From positions 248,001-312,000 of the forward strand of contig CALTBR010000003.1 in assembly GCA_943842425.1 (NCBI GenBank): a DNA stretch of 64,000 nt, read 5' to 3'. The notes beneath the pieces were generated by a model. The model saw only the letters and a list, made by a program, of their open reading frames with translations. It did no database searches and was not told the DNA's origin. Shown one piece after another: positions 18,615 through 27,928 of the stretch (positions are counted from its first letter, which is position 1; each line of letters starts with the position of its first letter). The DNA is from UBA974 sp002292405. GTDB taxonomy: Bacteria; Bacteroidota; Bacteroidia; Flavobacteriales_D; Sanyastnellaceae. The position numbers and the translations under genes are program-made.

Positions 18615-19064
18615 ATGAAGAGAATTAACGAGTATAAGAAATTGTTCGAAGTAGATGGTGCAATAGAACTTGCTATGCTTAAGAAAAAGTACCGTCAATT
18701 AGTGAAGGAATGGCACCCTGATAAATTCCCTGATGGAGGAAATAAAGCGCTCGAAGCTGAGGAGATGAGTCGCCGAGTTATAGATGGCTATCAATTCCTT
18801 GTGAGTATTGCTCCCGCTACGAAAGAAGCGAATTTAGAGGAGTTTACAACAACGACTACAGAATCAATGATAGATGATCTGCAGCACAAAGGTCTGAGGC
18901 TTGAGATGACTTTTACTGATGGAAATACTTATGAGTTCTTTGGCGTAAATAAGCAGCTTTACACAAAGTTGTTAAACTCAGATAAACAGCTAAGGTTCGC
19001 TAGAAGGAAGATTTTTAATTCATGCGTTTACCGAAAAGCGAAGAGTGGAGCCAAGGAAGAGTAA
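18615..19064 (+). CDS. J-domain protein with a C-terminal KTSC-like domain
   Basis: A 149-residue protein. Residues 5-70 form a J domain with the diagnostic HPD tripeptide in VKEWHPDKFPDGG, which stimulates Hsp70 ATPase activity. The C-terminal part (about 95-145), with TYEFFGVNKQLYTKLL and a closing NSCVYRK, resembles the small KTSC domain. There is no Gly/Phe region or zinc finger, so it is a class C co-chaperone rather than DnaJ itself, and no DnaK gene is adjacent. The downstream DNA (19065-19240) contains a weak GC-poor hairpin followed by T residues that may terminate it. Confidence 0.75.
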   Translation: MKRINEYKKLFEVDGAIELAMLKKKYRQLVKEWHPDKFPDGGNKALEAEEMSRRVIDGYQFLVSIAPATKEANLEEFTTTTTESMIDDLQHKGLRLEMTFTDGNTYEFFGVNKQLYTKLLNSDKQLRFARRKIFNSCVYRKAKSGAKEE

Positions 19065-19240
19065 GAAGGTTCTAAATTAATTTATGAAAGTCAACTTCAA
19101 CAGAGTGGGCTTTTTTTATCTTACATCTCAGACTTATACTTTAAATTTTTCTTTTTAGAGCAATTATAATTTGAAAAATTTTGTATTTATGTCAATAAGA
19201 ACATCGCAGATGTTCTTACATATGTACTACTTTCACACTC

Positions 19241-22200
19241 ATGATTAAAGGACCATTTAAGAATCCGTTTTTTGTAGCTGTAGCACTGATAGCTGTGATT
19301 ACAATCGGAGCTGTGGTAGTTCCTAAGATGCAGGTTGATATATTGCCGGCATTCCGAAAGTCTGCGATGCAGATTCTCACGTTATATCCAGGAATGCCAA
19401 CTGAAGTAGTGGAGAAGGATATAACGAGCAGAATGGAGCGTTGGACTGGCCAATCGAATGGAATCCTTAAACAGGAGTCAAAGTCTTTGATGGGAGTAAG
19501 CATCGTGACGAATCACTACCGTTCGGATATAGATCCAGCGGAGGCGATGGCCAATACATCTGCCTATGCAATGAGCGATATGTATTACCAACCACCTGGA
19601 ACTCTGCCTCCGATGGTCCAACCTTTTGACCCCACTGCGTCAACTCCTCTAATGCTACTTACTGCTTCCAGCGATGCTAAATCGGGGAAAGAGCTCTACG
19701 ATGTGGCTTACTACGCTTTAAGACAAATGTTGTCTGGCGTAAAAGGCATCATTGCTCCAGCTGCATACGGAGGGTCTAAGCGAAGGATTCATATTTACGT
19801 GGACCCTGTTATGCTCGAAGCTTACAATCTCACTTCTACTGAAGTAAATGACGCGATTAAGCACAACACAACGATGATCCCTTCCGGGATAGCTGAGATA
19901 GGTGACATCAACTACAGTATCGACGCCCAGGGAATGATTAAAAATGTCGAGGATTTTAATGACATCGTTGTGGCGATGGTGGATGGCAGAGTGATTCAGG
20001 TTAAGGATATAGGTTTTGCTGCTGACGCAGCGGCAATCCAAACAAACATAGTAAGGGTAGATGGGAAAAATCAGGTGTATCTTCCTATTTTCAAACGCTC
20101 AGGCAGTAACACGATTGAAGCAGTAGAAGCTGTACAAGCGGCTCTGCCTAAATTGAAAGAGAGACTTCCAGACGATGTAAACCTCAATGTAATTTTCGAT
20201 CAAAGTTCCTACGTAAGACGATCCATTTCTGGATTGCTATTCGCGGGCTTAGGAGGACTGATTTTAGTGGCTTTGGTCCTTTTGGTTTTCTTAGGTAATT
20301 TTCGTTTTGCATCTATTGCTGTATTTGCTATTCCTCTTAGTGTTCTTGCAGCCCTTGTCGCCTTGCATGGATTGGGACAAGGCCTCAACTCGATTACTTT
20401 AGGTGGGATAGCGCTTGCTTTAGGACTTTTAGTAGACAATGCCATTGTAATACTTGAGGGTATTGAGAGGCGAATGTCTAAAGGAACAGAGTCTATGGAA
20501 GCCGCTAAAGAGACTGCATCTACAATGGCTGGACCTGTACTTGCTTCGACATTAGCGATAGTTGCTGTTTTTGTGCCGATTTTATTCTTTGAAGGCATAG
20601 CGAGTGACTTATTTGGCCCTTTGGCCTTGACAGTGACAGCGTGTATGTTATCATCTTATGTGTTATCTATAGCAGTGGTGCCTCTTGCAGCTGGGATTTT
20701 TATGAGAGGCCGAATTGTGAGGATGAAGTCTGATGCAAAAGAGAAATCTGGATTCAATGGCGCACTAGATCAGTTAGAGTTGAGATATGAAAGTTCGCTA
20801 TCGAAGATGGTGAAACGCCCTATGTTTATAGGGGCATTAATGGTTGCCATGACAGCATTAGCCGTTATCGGAGTGGGAGAGACGGGGTATGAACTTTTCC
20901 CGAATGAAGATGTTGGACAGTTAGAAATTCAGGTGAGGATGCCATCAGGCACGACGTTGAAAGCTTCTGAGGCGAAGATTGAGAGTATGGAAGAAATAGT
21001 GAGGAGTGAGCTTGGAAGTGATCTGAATTTAGTGATTTCGAACATTGGGGTTTTCTATGATTTACCCGCTGCATATACACCAAATTCGGGAACGCAAGAT
21101 GCATTTATAGGCGTTCAACTTATAGAAAATGCAGAGGTTTCTACGGATAAATATGCTTCGCGTCTAAGAAATGGCTTCACGAAGGTGTTTCCTGGGGTGG
21201 AGTTCAGTTTTTATACGGGTGGACTTATGACGGCAGCTTTAAATGAAGGTAAACCTGCGCCCATAGATGTAAGGATAAAAGGAAATAAACTCGAAGTTTT
21301 ACGAGATATAGCGGAGCAGGTGAGGAATGAGATAAGGCAGGTTGATGGAATCGTGGATGCAAGAGTGCTTCAGCGTTTAGACCAACCCACGAAGGAGGTT
21401 GATATCGACAGAGAGAGAGCGGCGAGAATGGGCGTGGATCCCGTTGATGCTATTAAGAATATGGTAGCCGCCTTTAGTTCAACGGCGACATTTGATAAGT
21501 CTTTTTGGATAGATGAAGGAAATGGAAATCACTACTATGTGGGTGTTACTTATCCTGAGTATGAGATAGATGGTGAGGATGTTCTGGGTAGTGTCCTAGT
21601 CGCTAGTAAAACAAAGGAAAAGCCTATTCCGTTTAGAAATTTTTCTATTGTAAGAAATAGAAATACTGCTGTGGAGATTAACCATCACAACCTTTCTCGT
21701 GTTTTTAATGTTTATGCCAATGTAGAAGGGCGTGATGTGGGGAGGACTTCTGCTGATATCGAAGATCGTATTGCTGATATAAAGGCCAATCTTCCTCGTG
21801 GATACTCACTCGATCTTGATGGTGAGGTGAGCGTCATGCGTAGTTCTTTTGCGAATTTAGGATTGGGACTTGGCTTAGCTCTACTATTTGCTTACTTGAT
21901 TGTCGTCCCACTGTTCAGGTCATTTAAACAGCCCATAGTAATGCTATTAGCATTCCCACCATCTTTAGCAGGGGTTGTGGGCTTACTGTATTTTACTGGA
22001 ACTCCTCTGAGCATCCAAGCTTTAATGGGAGCTATCATGGTTGTGGGTATTACAGTGTCATATGGCAATCTGTTGTTAGATAGAATTAACAAACTCCGCG
22101 CAGAAGGAATGCCATTAGAAGAGGCGTTAGCTCAAGGTTCTAAACAGCGTCTTAGACCAATTATTATGACAGCTCTAACTACAGTATTGGGACTTTTACC

Positions 22201-22348
22201 CACCGCTCTAGGTTTCGGAGGCTCTTCCATTAATGAACCTTTGGCACTTGCCGTTATAGGCGGTACGGTGATGGCCGCTCTTCTTACACTTTATGTAGTG
22301 CCGGCTGGGTATCGCCTTTTCTCAAAATCTGAATCTGAACTTCGATGA
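19241..22348 (+). CDS. RND efflux transporter permease (HAE1/AcrB type)
   Basis: A 1,035-residue inner membrane pump of the hydrophobe/amphiphile RND family. It has an N-terminal helix (about 10-28, with VPKMQVDILP just after), a large periplasmic porter region (about 35-330), a block of six helices (about 335-490), a second periplasmic region (about 540-865) and a second block (about 870-1025). In TM4 the proton-relay motif reads LGLLVDNAIVILEGIE, with one of the usual two Asp replaced by Asn as in many HAE1 pumps. The gene opens a tightly packed operon (4-bp overlap with the adaptor gene) encoding a complete tripartite exporter. Drugs, bile-like compounds or solvents are typical cargo; no specific cargo is indicated. 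Confidence 0.9.
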   Translation: MIKGPFKNPFFVAVALIAVITIGAVVVPKMQVDILPAFRKSAMQILTLYPGMPTEVVEKDITSRMERWTGQSNGILKQESKSLMGVSIVTNHYRSDIDPAEAMANTSAYAMSDMYYQPPGTLPPMVQPFDPTASTPLMLLTASSDAKSGKELYDVAYYALRQMLSGVKGIIAPAAYGGSKRRIHIYVDPVMLEAYNLTSTEVNDAIKHNTTMIPSGIAEIGDINYSIDAQGMIKNVEDFNDIVVAMVDGRVIQVKDIGFAADAAAIQTNIVRVDGKNQVYLPIFKRSGSNTIEAVEAVQAALPKLKERLPDDVNLNVIFDQSSYVRRSISGLLFAGLGGLILVALVLLVFLGNFRFASIAVFAIPLSVLAALVALHGLGQGLNSITLGGIALALGLLVDNAIVILEGIERRMSKGTESMEAAKETASTMAGPVLASTLAIVAVFVPILFFEGIASDLFGPLALTVTACMLSSYVLSIAVVPLAAGIFMRGRIVRMKSDAKEKSGFNGALDQLELRYESSLSKMVKRPMFIGALMVAMTALAVIGVGETGYELFPNEDVGQLEIQVRMPSGTTLKASEAKIESMEEIVRSELGSDLNLVISNIGVFYDLPAAYTPNSGTQDAFIGVQLIENAEVSTDKYASRLRNGFTKVFPGVEFSFYTGGLMTAALNEGKPAPIDVRIKGNKLEVLRDIAEQVRNEIRQVDGIVDARVLQRLDQPTKEVDIDRERAARMGVDPVDAIKNMVAAFSSTATFDKSFWIDEGNGNHYYVGVTYPEYEIDGEDVLGSVLVASKTKEKPIPFRNFSIVRNRNTAVEINHHNLSRVFNVYANVEGRDVGRTSADIEDRIADIKANLPRGYSLDLDGEVSVMRSSFANLGLGLGLALLFAYLIVVPLFRSFKQPIVMLLAFPPSLAGVVGLLYFTGTPLSIQALMGAIMVVGITVSYGNLLLDRINKLRAEGMPLEEALAQGSKQRLRPIIMTALTTVLGLLPTALGFGGSSINEPLALAVIGGTVMAALLTLYVVPAGYRLFSKSESELR

Positions 22349-23421
22349 AAATATTTATACCTTTTATTGCTCTTCTTTCTATCACTGCTTTAAGTAATTG
22401 TAAGGAGAAGCAGAGCACAGATTCTCCTCAATCGACCTATTCAACAACTTCTACAAAGATAACAGTTGAGACGATTTTTCCTACGATGCAGATGTACCAA
22501 AAGAAACTGAAGGTAGTTGGGACAGTCGATCCCCTTCAACAAGTAGACTTACTTCCTCTTGAGTCTGGCTCAATAAGGAAAGTACTTGTAGATATTGGCG
22601 ATCGTATAACAAAAGGAGATTTACTTGTAATTTTAGAGAACCCTATTATTACTCGTGAAGTTGAGACACTGAAGGTAGAAGCAGAGGCTGCTAAGAAGCA
22701 ATTAGACAGGTTGAAGAAGGCTGCAGATACTGCCTCTGGCCTTATCCCCGCCGCTGAGATAGACGCGGCAGAAGCAACTTCTGCAAGAGCGTCATCGGCT
22801 CTTTATGCAGGGATGGATAGACTAAGTTTTTTAGAGGTAAAAGCGCCGATTTCAGGCGTTATTACGAAGCGCAATGTTCACCCTGGCGCAGTAGTGGAAA
22901 ATGGCCTCACAGCTCCAAATCAACCCCCTATGTTAACCATCATGTCTTGCGCTGATATAAGAATAAAACTCCCATACCCTGAGCGTGATATGAGATTTAT
23001 CTACTCAGGAGCAGAGATTGATTTGCACTTCCCAGACTTAGATAAAACCGTCAATACGAATGTAACTAGAGTAGCCGCGTCAATAGACTCAGACACAAGA
23101 ACAGTAGATGTGTTCGTAGATATGTCGTCTGCTGATTGTTCCATTCGTCCAGGTATATACGTTGAGGGCGCTTTAATTGGAGGTTCTCAGGACAGCCTGC
23201 TTTCGCTCCCTACAGGAGTAAGATTTGTAGAGAATGGACTTCCATTTGCTTCAGCTGTCATAAATGGGGTTGTGAAGAAAACTCCACTTACGGTACATGC
23301 AGAAGATAAACACAGCATCGCTTTTTCTGCAGAAGGAGTGAATTTATCTACAGAGTTTATCATCACAGGTAGAAATCTTGTAAAAGAAGGAGAAGCCGTA
23401 GACACAAAGTTGAAGAAATGA
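22345..23421 (+). CDS. Periplasmic adaptor (membrane fusion protein) of the RND pump
   Basis: A 358-residue adaptor. The signal sequence ends LSITALSNCKEK, so it may be a lipoprotein anchored through the Cys near residue 19. A biotinyl-lipoyl-like half-motif (SGSIRKVLVDIGDRITKGD, about 75-95), an alpha-helical hairpin (about 100-150), the second lipoyl half (VKAPISGVITKRNVHPGAVV, about 165-185) and beta-barrel and membrane-proximal domains follow in the usual order. It bridges the RND permease and the TolC-like channel. Both ends overlap neighbours by 4 bp, implying coupled translation and matched stoichiometry. Confidence 0.9.
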   Translation: MKIFIPFIALLSITALSNCKEKQSTDSPQSTYSTTSTKITVETIFPTMQMYQKKLKVVGTVDPLQQVDLLPLESGSIRKVLVDIGDRITKGDLLVILENPIITREVETLKVEAEAAKKQLDRLKKAADTASGLIPAAEIDAAEATSARASSALYAGMDRLSFLEVKAPISGVITKRNVHPGAVVENGLTAPNQPPMLTIMSCADIRIKLPYPERDMRFIYSGAEIDLHFPDLDKTVNTNVTRVAASIDSDTRTVDVFVDMSSADCSIRPGIYVEGALIGGSQDSLLSLPTGVRFVENGLPFASAVINGVVKKTPLTVHAEDKHSIAFSAEGVNLSTEFIITGRNLVKEGEAVDTKLKK

Positions 23422-24758
23422 ATCCCCTCAGACACATATTTTCATGGGTATTTCTTGCATTAATCTCTTGTTGTTGGGATCAAGATTTTTCAGCCCAAAC
23501 CCAGACTCTTTCATCTAGGCTTACCACTGATCTAGTCATTGAGTTGGCACTTTCATCTCCAGTATTTCACAATGAAGCCACAGCACGATTGAATTTAGCC
23601 AGTGGGAAATTAGAATCCGCTAGAAGATGGTGGATGCCATCAACAACATTAGGTGCTACCAGATTTGTTCACTCAGGTAATGCACTAAACGCTAATGGTG
23701 AGATGTTCACTGAAGTCGATGCTCGTAGTGCTGAATTGGGATTCGCACTAAGTTTCAATGCAGATGCCAGTCGCGGATTATCAGGTGTTAAATCAGAGAA
23801 GCTGTCTTACCAAGCCACAATACAGGAAGTTAAGTCTGATAGAGATGCGTTTGTGCTATCTTGTGTGAATACCTTTATTTCTGCAGTTGCAGCAAAACGT
23901 GATTACGATTTTCACAAGCAAGCTCTCGAGGAACTCCTTTCCTTCGAAATACAATATCAAGCTCTTGCTGACTTAGGTCTTAGGCCCCAATCGGATGCTC
24001 TTTCAGCAAGAACTGAGAGACTCCAGTTAGAAAGTCTACTGCTTACACTCAAGGCAAACATTGCCCTTGTAACGTCAGAATTGAAAGGGGCGTTGGGGAT
24101 GTCAATCAGTCCAGAGATTGATAGTGATTGGCCTGATCCGAAAGCAATGCCCTCATTAGAATTGATTGAACACTTTAATTCGGATGTCATTGCCAACTCC
24201 TTCGACGAAATGAAACTTCCGGCAAGGCGAGCTTTGAGCTATAGGGTAGATCAGGCAAAGGCAAATATGAGGGGGGTGTTTGAGGAGGTCTGGGCTCCAG
24301 AATTGAGGTTCAATCCCATGTATACTTCTTTCGGAACAGAATTTCTTTCTACCTCTTTGCTACCTACGAATGAGTGGGTGACTTCACTTGTGTTTTCGTT
24401 TCCTATAGAGAATCTGTTGCCTGGAGGGAAAAGGAAGCAAACCGCAGCTTTAGTTTATTATTCTGAGGCTAGATTGTCGGAATGGGATCTGATGCATTCA
24501 GCTTATGTTGAAGGTCTTGTCGAGAGGATCTCACTAATGAGTGAAGCATTAGAAAGCTCTGAACAAGCAGTATCCTCTGCCGATTTATCGCTTTCGGATG
24601 TAGTTCTTCGCATGACCCACGGGATTGTGGATCCTGTTGAACTCCTGTCTGTACAAAGAGCAAGATTGAATGCTCATTCAAGAGCTATATCTTTGAAGGA
24701 ACAATTGCTGAAGTTAGAGTTTGAGCTTATCTCAGAAACCAATCCCCAATGGAATTAA
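23418..24758 (+). CDS. TolC-family outer membrane channel
   Basis: A 446-residue outer membrane efflux protein. The signal peptide (about 1-26) is followed by two OEP repeats made of long helices and short barrel segments: LVIELALSSPVFHNEATARL near 40-60, and LEFELISETNP at the end. Conserved features include the pattern of Ala/Leu helices around ALEELLSFEIQYQALADLGL and the barrel segment VTSLVFSFPIENLLPGGKR. It completes the tripartite pump with the two genes upstream. Its last 10 bp overlap the start of the next gene, which extends the operon to an unrelated-looking secreted protein. Confidence 0.88.
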   Translation: MNPLRHIFSWVFLALISCCWDQDFSAQTQTLSSRLTTDLVIELALSSPVFHNEATARLNLASGKLESARRWWMPSTTLGATRFVHSGNALNANGEMFTEVDARSAELGFALSFNADASRGLSGVKSEKLSYQATIQEVKSDRDAFVLSCVNTFISAVAAKRDYDFHKQALEELLSFEIQYQALADLGLRPQSDALSARTERLQLESLLLTLKANIALVTSELKGALGMSISPEIDSDWPDPKAMPSLELIEHFNSDVIANSFDEMKLPARRALSYRVDQAKANMRGVFEEVWAPELRFNPMYTSFGTEFLSTSLLPTNEWVTSLVFSFPIENLLPGGKRKQTAALVYYSEARLSEWDLMHSAYVEGLVERISLMSEALESSEQAVSSADLSLSDVVLRMTHGIVDPVELLSVQRARLNAHSRAISLKEQLLKLEFELISETNPQWN

Positions 24759-25414
24759 GATTCTTCTTATTTAACGTATTTGCCTTGTTGGGAATTTTCT
24801 CCTGCTCGTTTGCCAACGCCCAATACTCATTGGTTGTTGAAACAGAACACTCCGTCTCAAGCGAGATGTTGAAATATCAAGTTTATTTAAAGTTCGAAAA
24901 CTCCACCGATAGGTTGAGCGCGATATATGGAACGGACCTAGATCACATGTGGATAGAGGCGCCTGAGGGTGTCTTCAATAGTCCTTTCAATGGTGGTTGG
25001 TCTGCCGCTGGGATGAATGCTCAATTTTTTGATGCTATGCCCACTTTAGAGGACGATTCCTACGGAACGATAAATCTTACAACATCTGCTATTCATTCTC
25101 CTGAAGGTTCACAAGATCCTATGATGGTTGAAGACAGGGGGAGTCCATGGGCTACCTTTTTCACAGAAAATGGTGCCACTCGCTTGGACATTAATACGTT
25201 AATCGGAGGTTCTTGGTTTGCCCTGAAAAGTGCTTCGAATGGTTTGCCAGATAAGAATAACCGTATTCTTATAGCCCAAATCACAACCTCAGGTTCAATA
25301 AGAGGTGAGATCAATGCTCAGATCTTCCCTTTGGGAAATGGCAAGAATTCTATGAAGGTGAAGTTTGCTTTTGATGGAGTAGGAGAAACAAATGGTGTAG
25401 AGATTTTAAGGTAG
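24749..25414 (+). CDS. Secreted single-domain protein of unrecognised family
   Basis: The 221-residue product has a signal peptide (about 1-24) and then consists of one domain. I find the same domain three times in the giant gene (31601, 32534, 37457) and once in the pseudogene at 15022. Shared landmarks are a YxVYLKFxNSTDRLSAIYG start, GGWSAAGMNAQFFDAMP, DDSYGTINL, GSWFALKSASNGLPD, and IxAQITTSGSIRGEINAQIFPLG. It has no Cys repeats, sorting domain or EF-hand. The start overlaps the TolC stop, so it is translated with the pump. I do not know its function; a periplasmic or surface accessory of the exporter is one possibility, a hitch-hiking gene another. Confidence 0.75.
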   Translation: MELRFFLFNVFALLGIFSCSFANAQYSLVVETEHSVSSEMLKYQVYLKFENSTDRLSAIYGTDLDHMWIEAPEGVFNSPFNGGWSAAGMNAQFFDAMPTLEDDSYGTINLTTSAIHSPEGSQDPMMVEDRGSPWATFFTENGATRLDINTLIGGSWFALKSASNGLPDKNNRILIAQITTSGSIRGEINAQIFPLGNGKNSMKVKFAFDGVGETNGVEILR

Positions 25415-25439
25415 TATTTAGAAAATTATCTCCACCCTT

Positions 25440-27884
25440 CTACTCGCAAATATCTCCGAACGTTGACAAGATGATAAGTACATCGCTAACCGTTATTGAA
25501 TTATCTCCGTCAACATCGTATGAGCAATTCACTGTGCATCCGAATTCTGAGAGTATCGCTAAAACGTCAGCTACAGTAATATTTCCATCTCCATTTAAGT
25601 CTGTGGGGCAGCCTTGATCTACATAACAATAGCTAGGACCATATACTGCATTACCTAAGAAGAAAGAACATGCTGGTTCATTTTCGAAACTGACATCTAA
25701 ATTCAGCCAAGTCCCATTTGACGGGATGTCAATAACATAAGTTGAACCTGACGCTTGAAGTACAATCGAATTTCCATTGACTAAAAACTCACCTGATTCA
25801 GGCGCACCTGTATAATCAACAGTAAAACTTACGGAGTAATCTCCTGTGGCGGGATTGCATTCTGTGTATGAAACGACTTCAACATCTAAAACATCACAAG
25901 GGATATCTGCACCTGTCCAAAACTCATATCCATGAGTTCCATCTCCTACATATTCAAAAGGAGGGAGGGCATTAACGAAAGTCCCAACTTCCCAAAAACC
26001 TAGAGACGAGCTGACAGATTCGTTTAAGCTTCCTGTGCCACCCCATTGAATATAATCCATTAATACGTTGGTGGGTCCGTACAATTGCAAATCGCCAAAT
26101 GTTTCGTCAGCTTCCCAATTTACCCAGGCCAATTGAAGTTCTCCACCTGCATCTAAATATTGATTCTGGCCTCCAGATAGCTCATCAAAGGAGTTGTAAA
26201 CTCCGTTAGAATATACTCCCCAATCACTTATATCACCACCACACCCCGAGGTGTTCTTGACCTTAATAACATTGGAATTGGGATTTACATATTGCAAACG
26301 AATCAAAGCACAGCACGGATCCCTCTGAGTATAGCAATTTAGGGTGTCTGCAGAACAGGTTTCTTCCGTAGTGACAAATATCTCAACGTCCACAGCCTCA
26401 CTATTTGCTTGTGTATTAGCTAAAGAGATTGTCTGAGGACTGCTGTTGATTGCGTGTAAGGTTCCATTAACGTTAAAAAAACCTGAACTTGGTGTGTTTT
26501 CGTGGGAAAGTATCAGCTGTTGGGTGTAGGTGTTCGTCAATGGGTTACAGGCAAGCTGCGAGCCAGAAGATATATCGAGAATCGCACATACGGGTGCTAT
26601 ATATCCATCACATCCTCCAAAACAACTTCCGTTGTTGTTGATTGCTGGTTGTAATCCATAGATCTGAACTGTAGGATGAAAGTTTAAAACATTTGGCACT
26701 GAGCCATTTGTATGACAGTAGCTCATGATCGTTCCTTCACTCACAGGGCCACCCTCATAGTTACAACCACCTTCAGGACTGACACAGTTGTCAATAGGAC
26801 CGCCTGGCCATCCACACCATTGGGTGTGATTCGACCCGAGGTTGTGTCCGAGTTCATGTGCTACTACCATAAGATTCCAGGTCCAGCTAGAAATGTTATA
26901 ATTAGTTGTTCCCGATAAAGCAGAACTAAATCCATAAGCCCAAGTGCTACATACAACGTCTAAATATGCGATACCACCTGTGCCTGTATCTCCACGCTTA
27001 GTAAGAAGATGCGTTTCATCTCTTTGAATATTACTTAAATCAGGGTCATTAAGCCAAGTAGATCTAAATATGCCAAGCATCTCACTAGCTTGGTTAGTGT
27101 AATTAGACATGGGGTCTGCAGTTTGCCAAATATGCACATAGGTTGTCTGTAGGAAAACTAAATTGCCTAACTCTTGGTTGTATATCTGAGATACTCCAGT
27201 CATAAGTGCTAAAGCCCAATCTGTAGCACTAAGGACACTCCCAAATGTTGAGTATGTATAACTGTCAATGTCTACAGCGATTTCAGCACATCCGGAAAGT
27301 GATTTCTCGGACCTTTCCTCTAACTCGCGTGCCTTATGACCATCTCCCGTTCCCACTTCCTCCATTGCACAATGAAAATCTTGGCCTACAATAAGATTGT
27401 TTACGTCAAATAATATATGTTCTCCGTCTGTTGCTTTGTCATCAACAGGCTTAACCTCGATTTGCATTCCATTGTGCTGAAAAGTACCTAAAACATGATC
27501 AGTCATCAGCACAAAAGATCCATTTCCACCTTTTATCTTGTAGGTTTTAATTCGCGGAACGTAATCCATCTTTTCATAACCTCTGTCTGAATGAATTCCC
27601 ACCTTAACAGTTGCAGGAAACGGCTCAAACCTCTCTAAACTTAAATTAACCTGACCTCCATTGAAATCAGGAAGCACAAGTATAAACTCTACGGGATAAC
27701 TCTTTCTAAGTTCTTCAAAAACCGTTATATCTAGTGAAATGCCTGCTGTTCTTGAATCATCGACTGTGATTGCTCTAACTTCTGAGGTTGAAGGTTCGAA
27801 TAATTGAGCTGAGACAGAGAAATTCAATGATGCAAATGCACACAATAAAAAAGCTCCACAAAAAAATCGATGAGAGTAAATCAT
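25440..27884 (-). CDS. Secreted reprolysin-like metalloprotease with lamin-tail-like domain and dockerin-like tail
   Basis: An 814-residue secreted protease. The signal peptide (about 1-26) is followed by a propeptide-like region (about 30-190) and a reprolysin-like (M12B-type) domain (about 195-430). The zinc site is HELGHNLGSNH and the Met-turn GTIMSYCHT. A lamin-tail-like domain (about 525-660, LQYVNPNSNVIKVKNTSG to YEFWTG) and a beta module follow. The C-terminus (about 755-814) carries two EF-hand/dockerin-like repeats, DLNGDGNITVADVLAILSEFG and DVDGDNSITVSDVLIILSTFG, each next to Cys. No T9SS sorting domain is present. It is a paralogue of the next gene upstream on the same strand, separated by 44 bp. 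Confidence 0.85.
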   Translation of the reverse strand: MIYSHRFFCGAFLLCAFASLNFSVSAQLFEPSTSEVRAITVDDSRTAGISLDITVFEELRKSYPVEFILVLPDFNGGQVNLSLERFEPFPATVKVGIHSDRGYEKMDYVPRIKTYKIKGGNGSFVLMTDHVLGTFQHNGMQIEVKPVDDKATDGEHILFDVNNLIVGQDFHCAMEEVGTGDGHKARELEERSEKSLSGCAEIAVDIDSYTYSTFGSVLSATDWALALMTGVSQIYNQELGNLVFLQTTYVHIWQTADPMSNYTNQASEMLGIFRSTWLNDPDLSNIQRDETHLLTKRGDTGTGGIAYLDVVCSTWAYGFSSALSGTTNYNISSWTWNLMVVAHELGHNLGSNHTQWCGWPGGPIDNCVSPEGGCNYEGGPVSEGTIMSYCHTNGSVPNVLNFHPTVQIYGLQPAINNNGSCFGGCDGYIAPVCAILDISSGSQLACNPLTNTYTQQLILSHENTPSSGFFNVNGTLHAINSSPQTISLANTQANSEAVDVEIFVTTEETCSADTLNCYTQRDPCCALIRLQYVNPNSNVIKVKNTSGCGGDISDWGVYSNGVYNSFDELSGGQNQYLDAGGELQLAWVNWEADETFGDLQLYGPTNVLMDYIQWGGTGSLNESVSSSLGFWEVGTFVNALPPFEYVGDGTHGYEFWTGADIPCDVLDVEVVSYTECNPATGDYSVSFTVDYTGAPESGEFLVNGNSIVLQASGSTYVIDIPSNGTWLNLDVSFENEPACSFFLGNAVYGPSYCYVDQGCPTDLNGDGNITVADVLAILSEFGCTVNCSYDVDGDNSITVSDVLIILSTFGDICE

Positions 27885-27928
27885 TTTATTTAAAATTTTA
27901 ACAAGCTGTTAAGTATAAGGTAAATATT

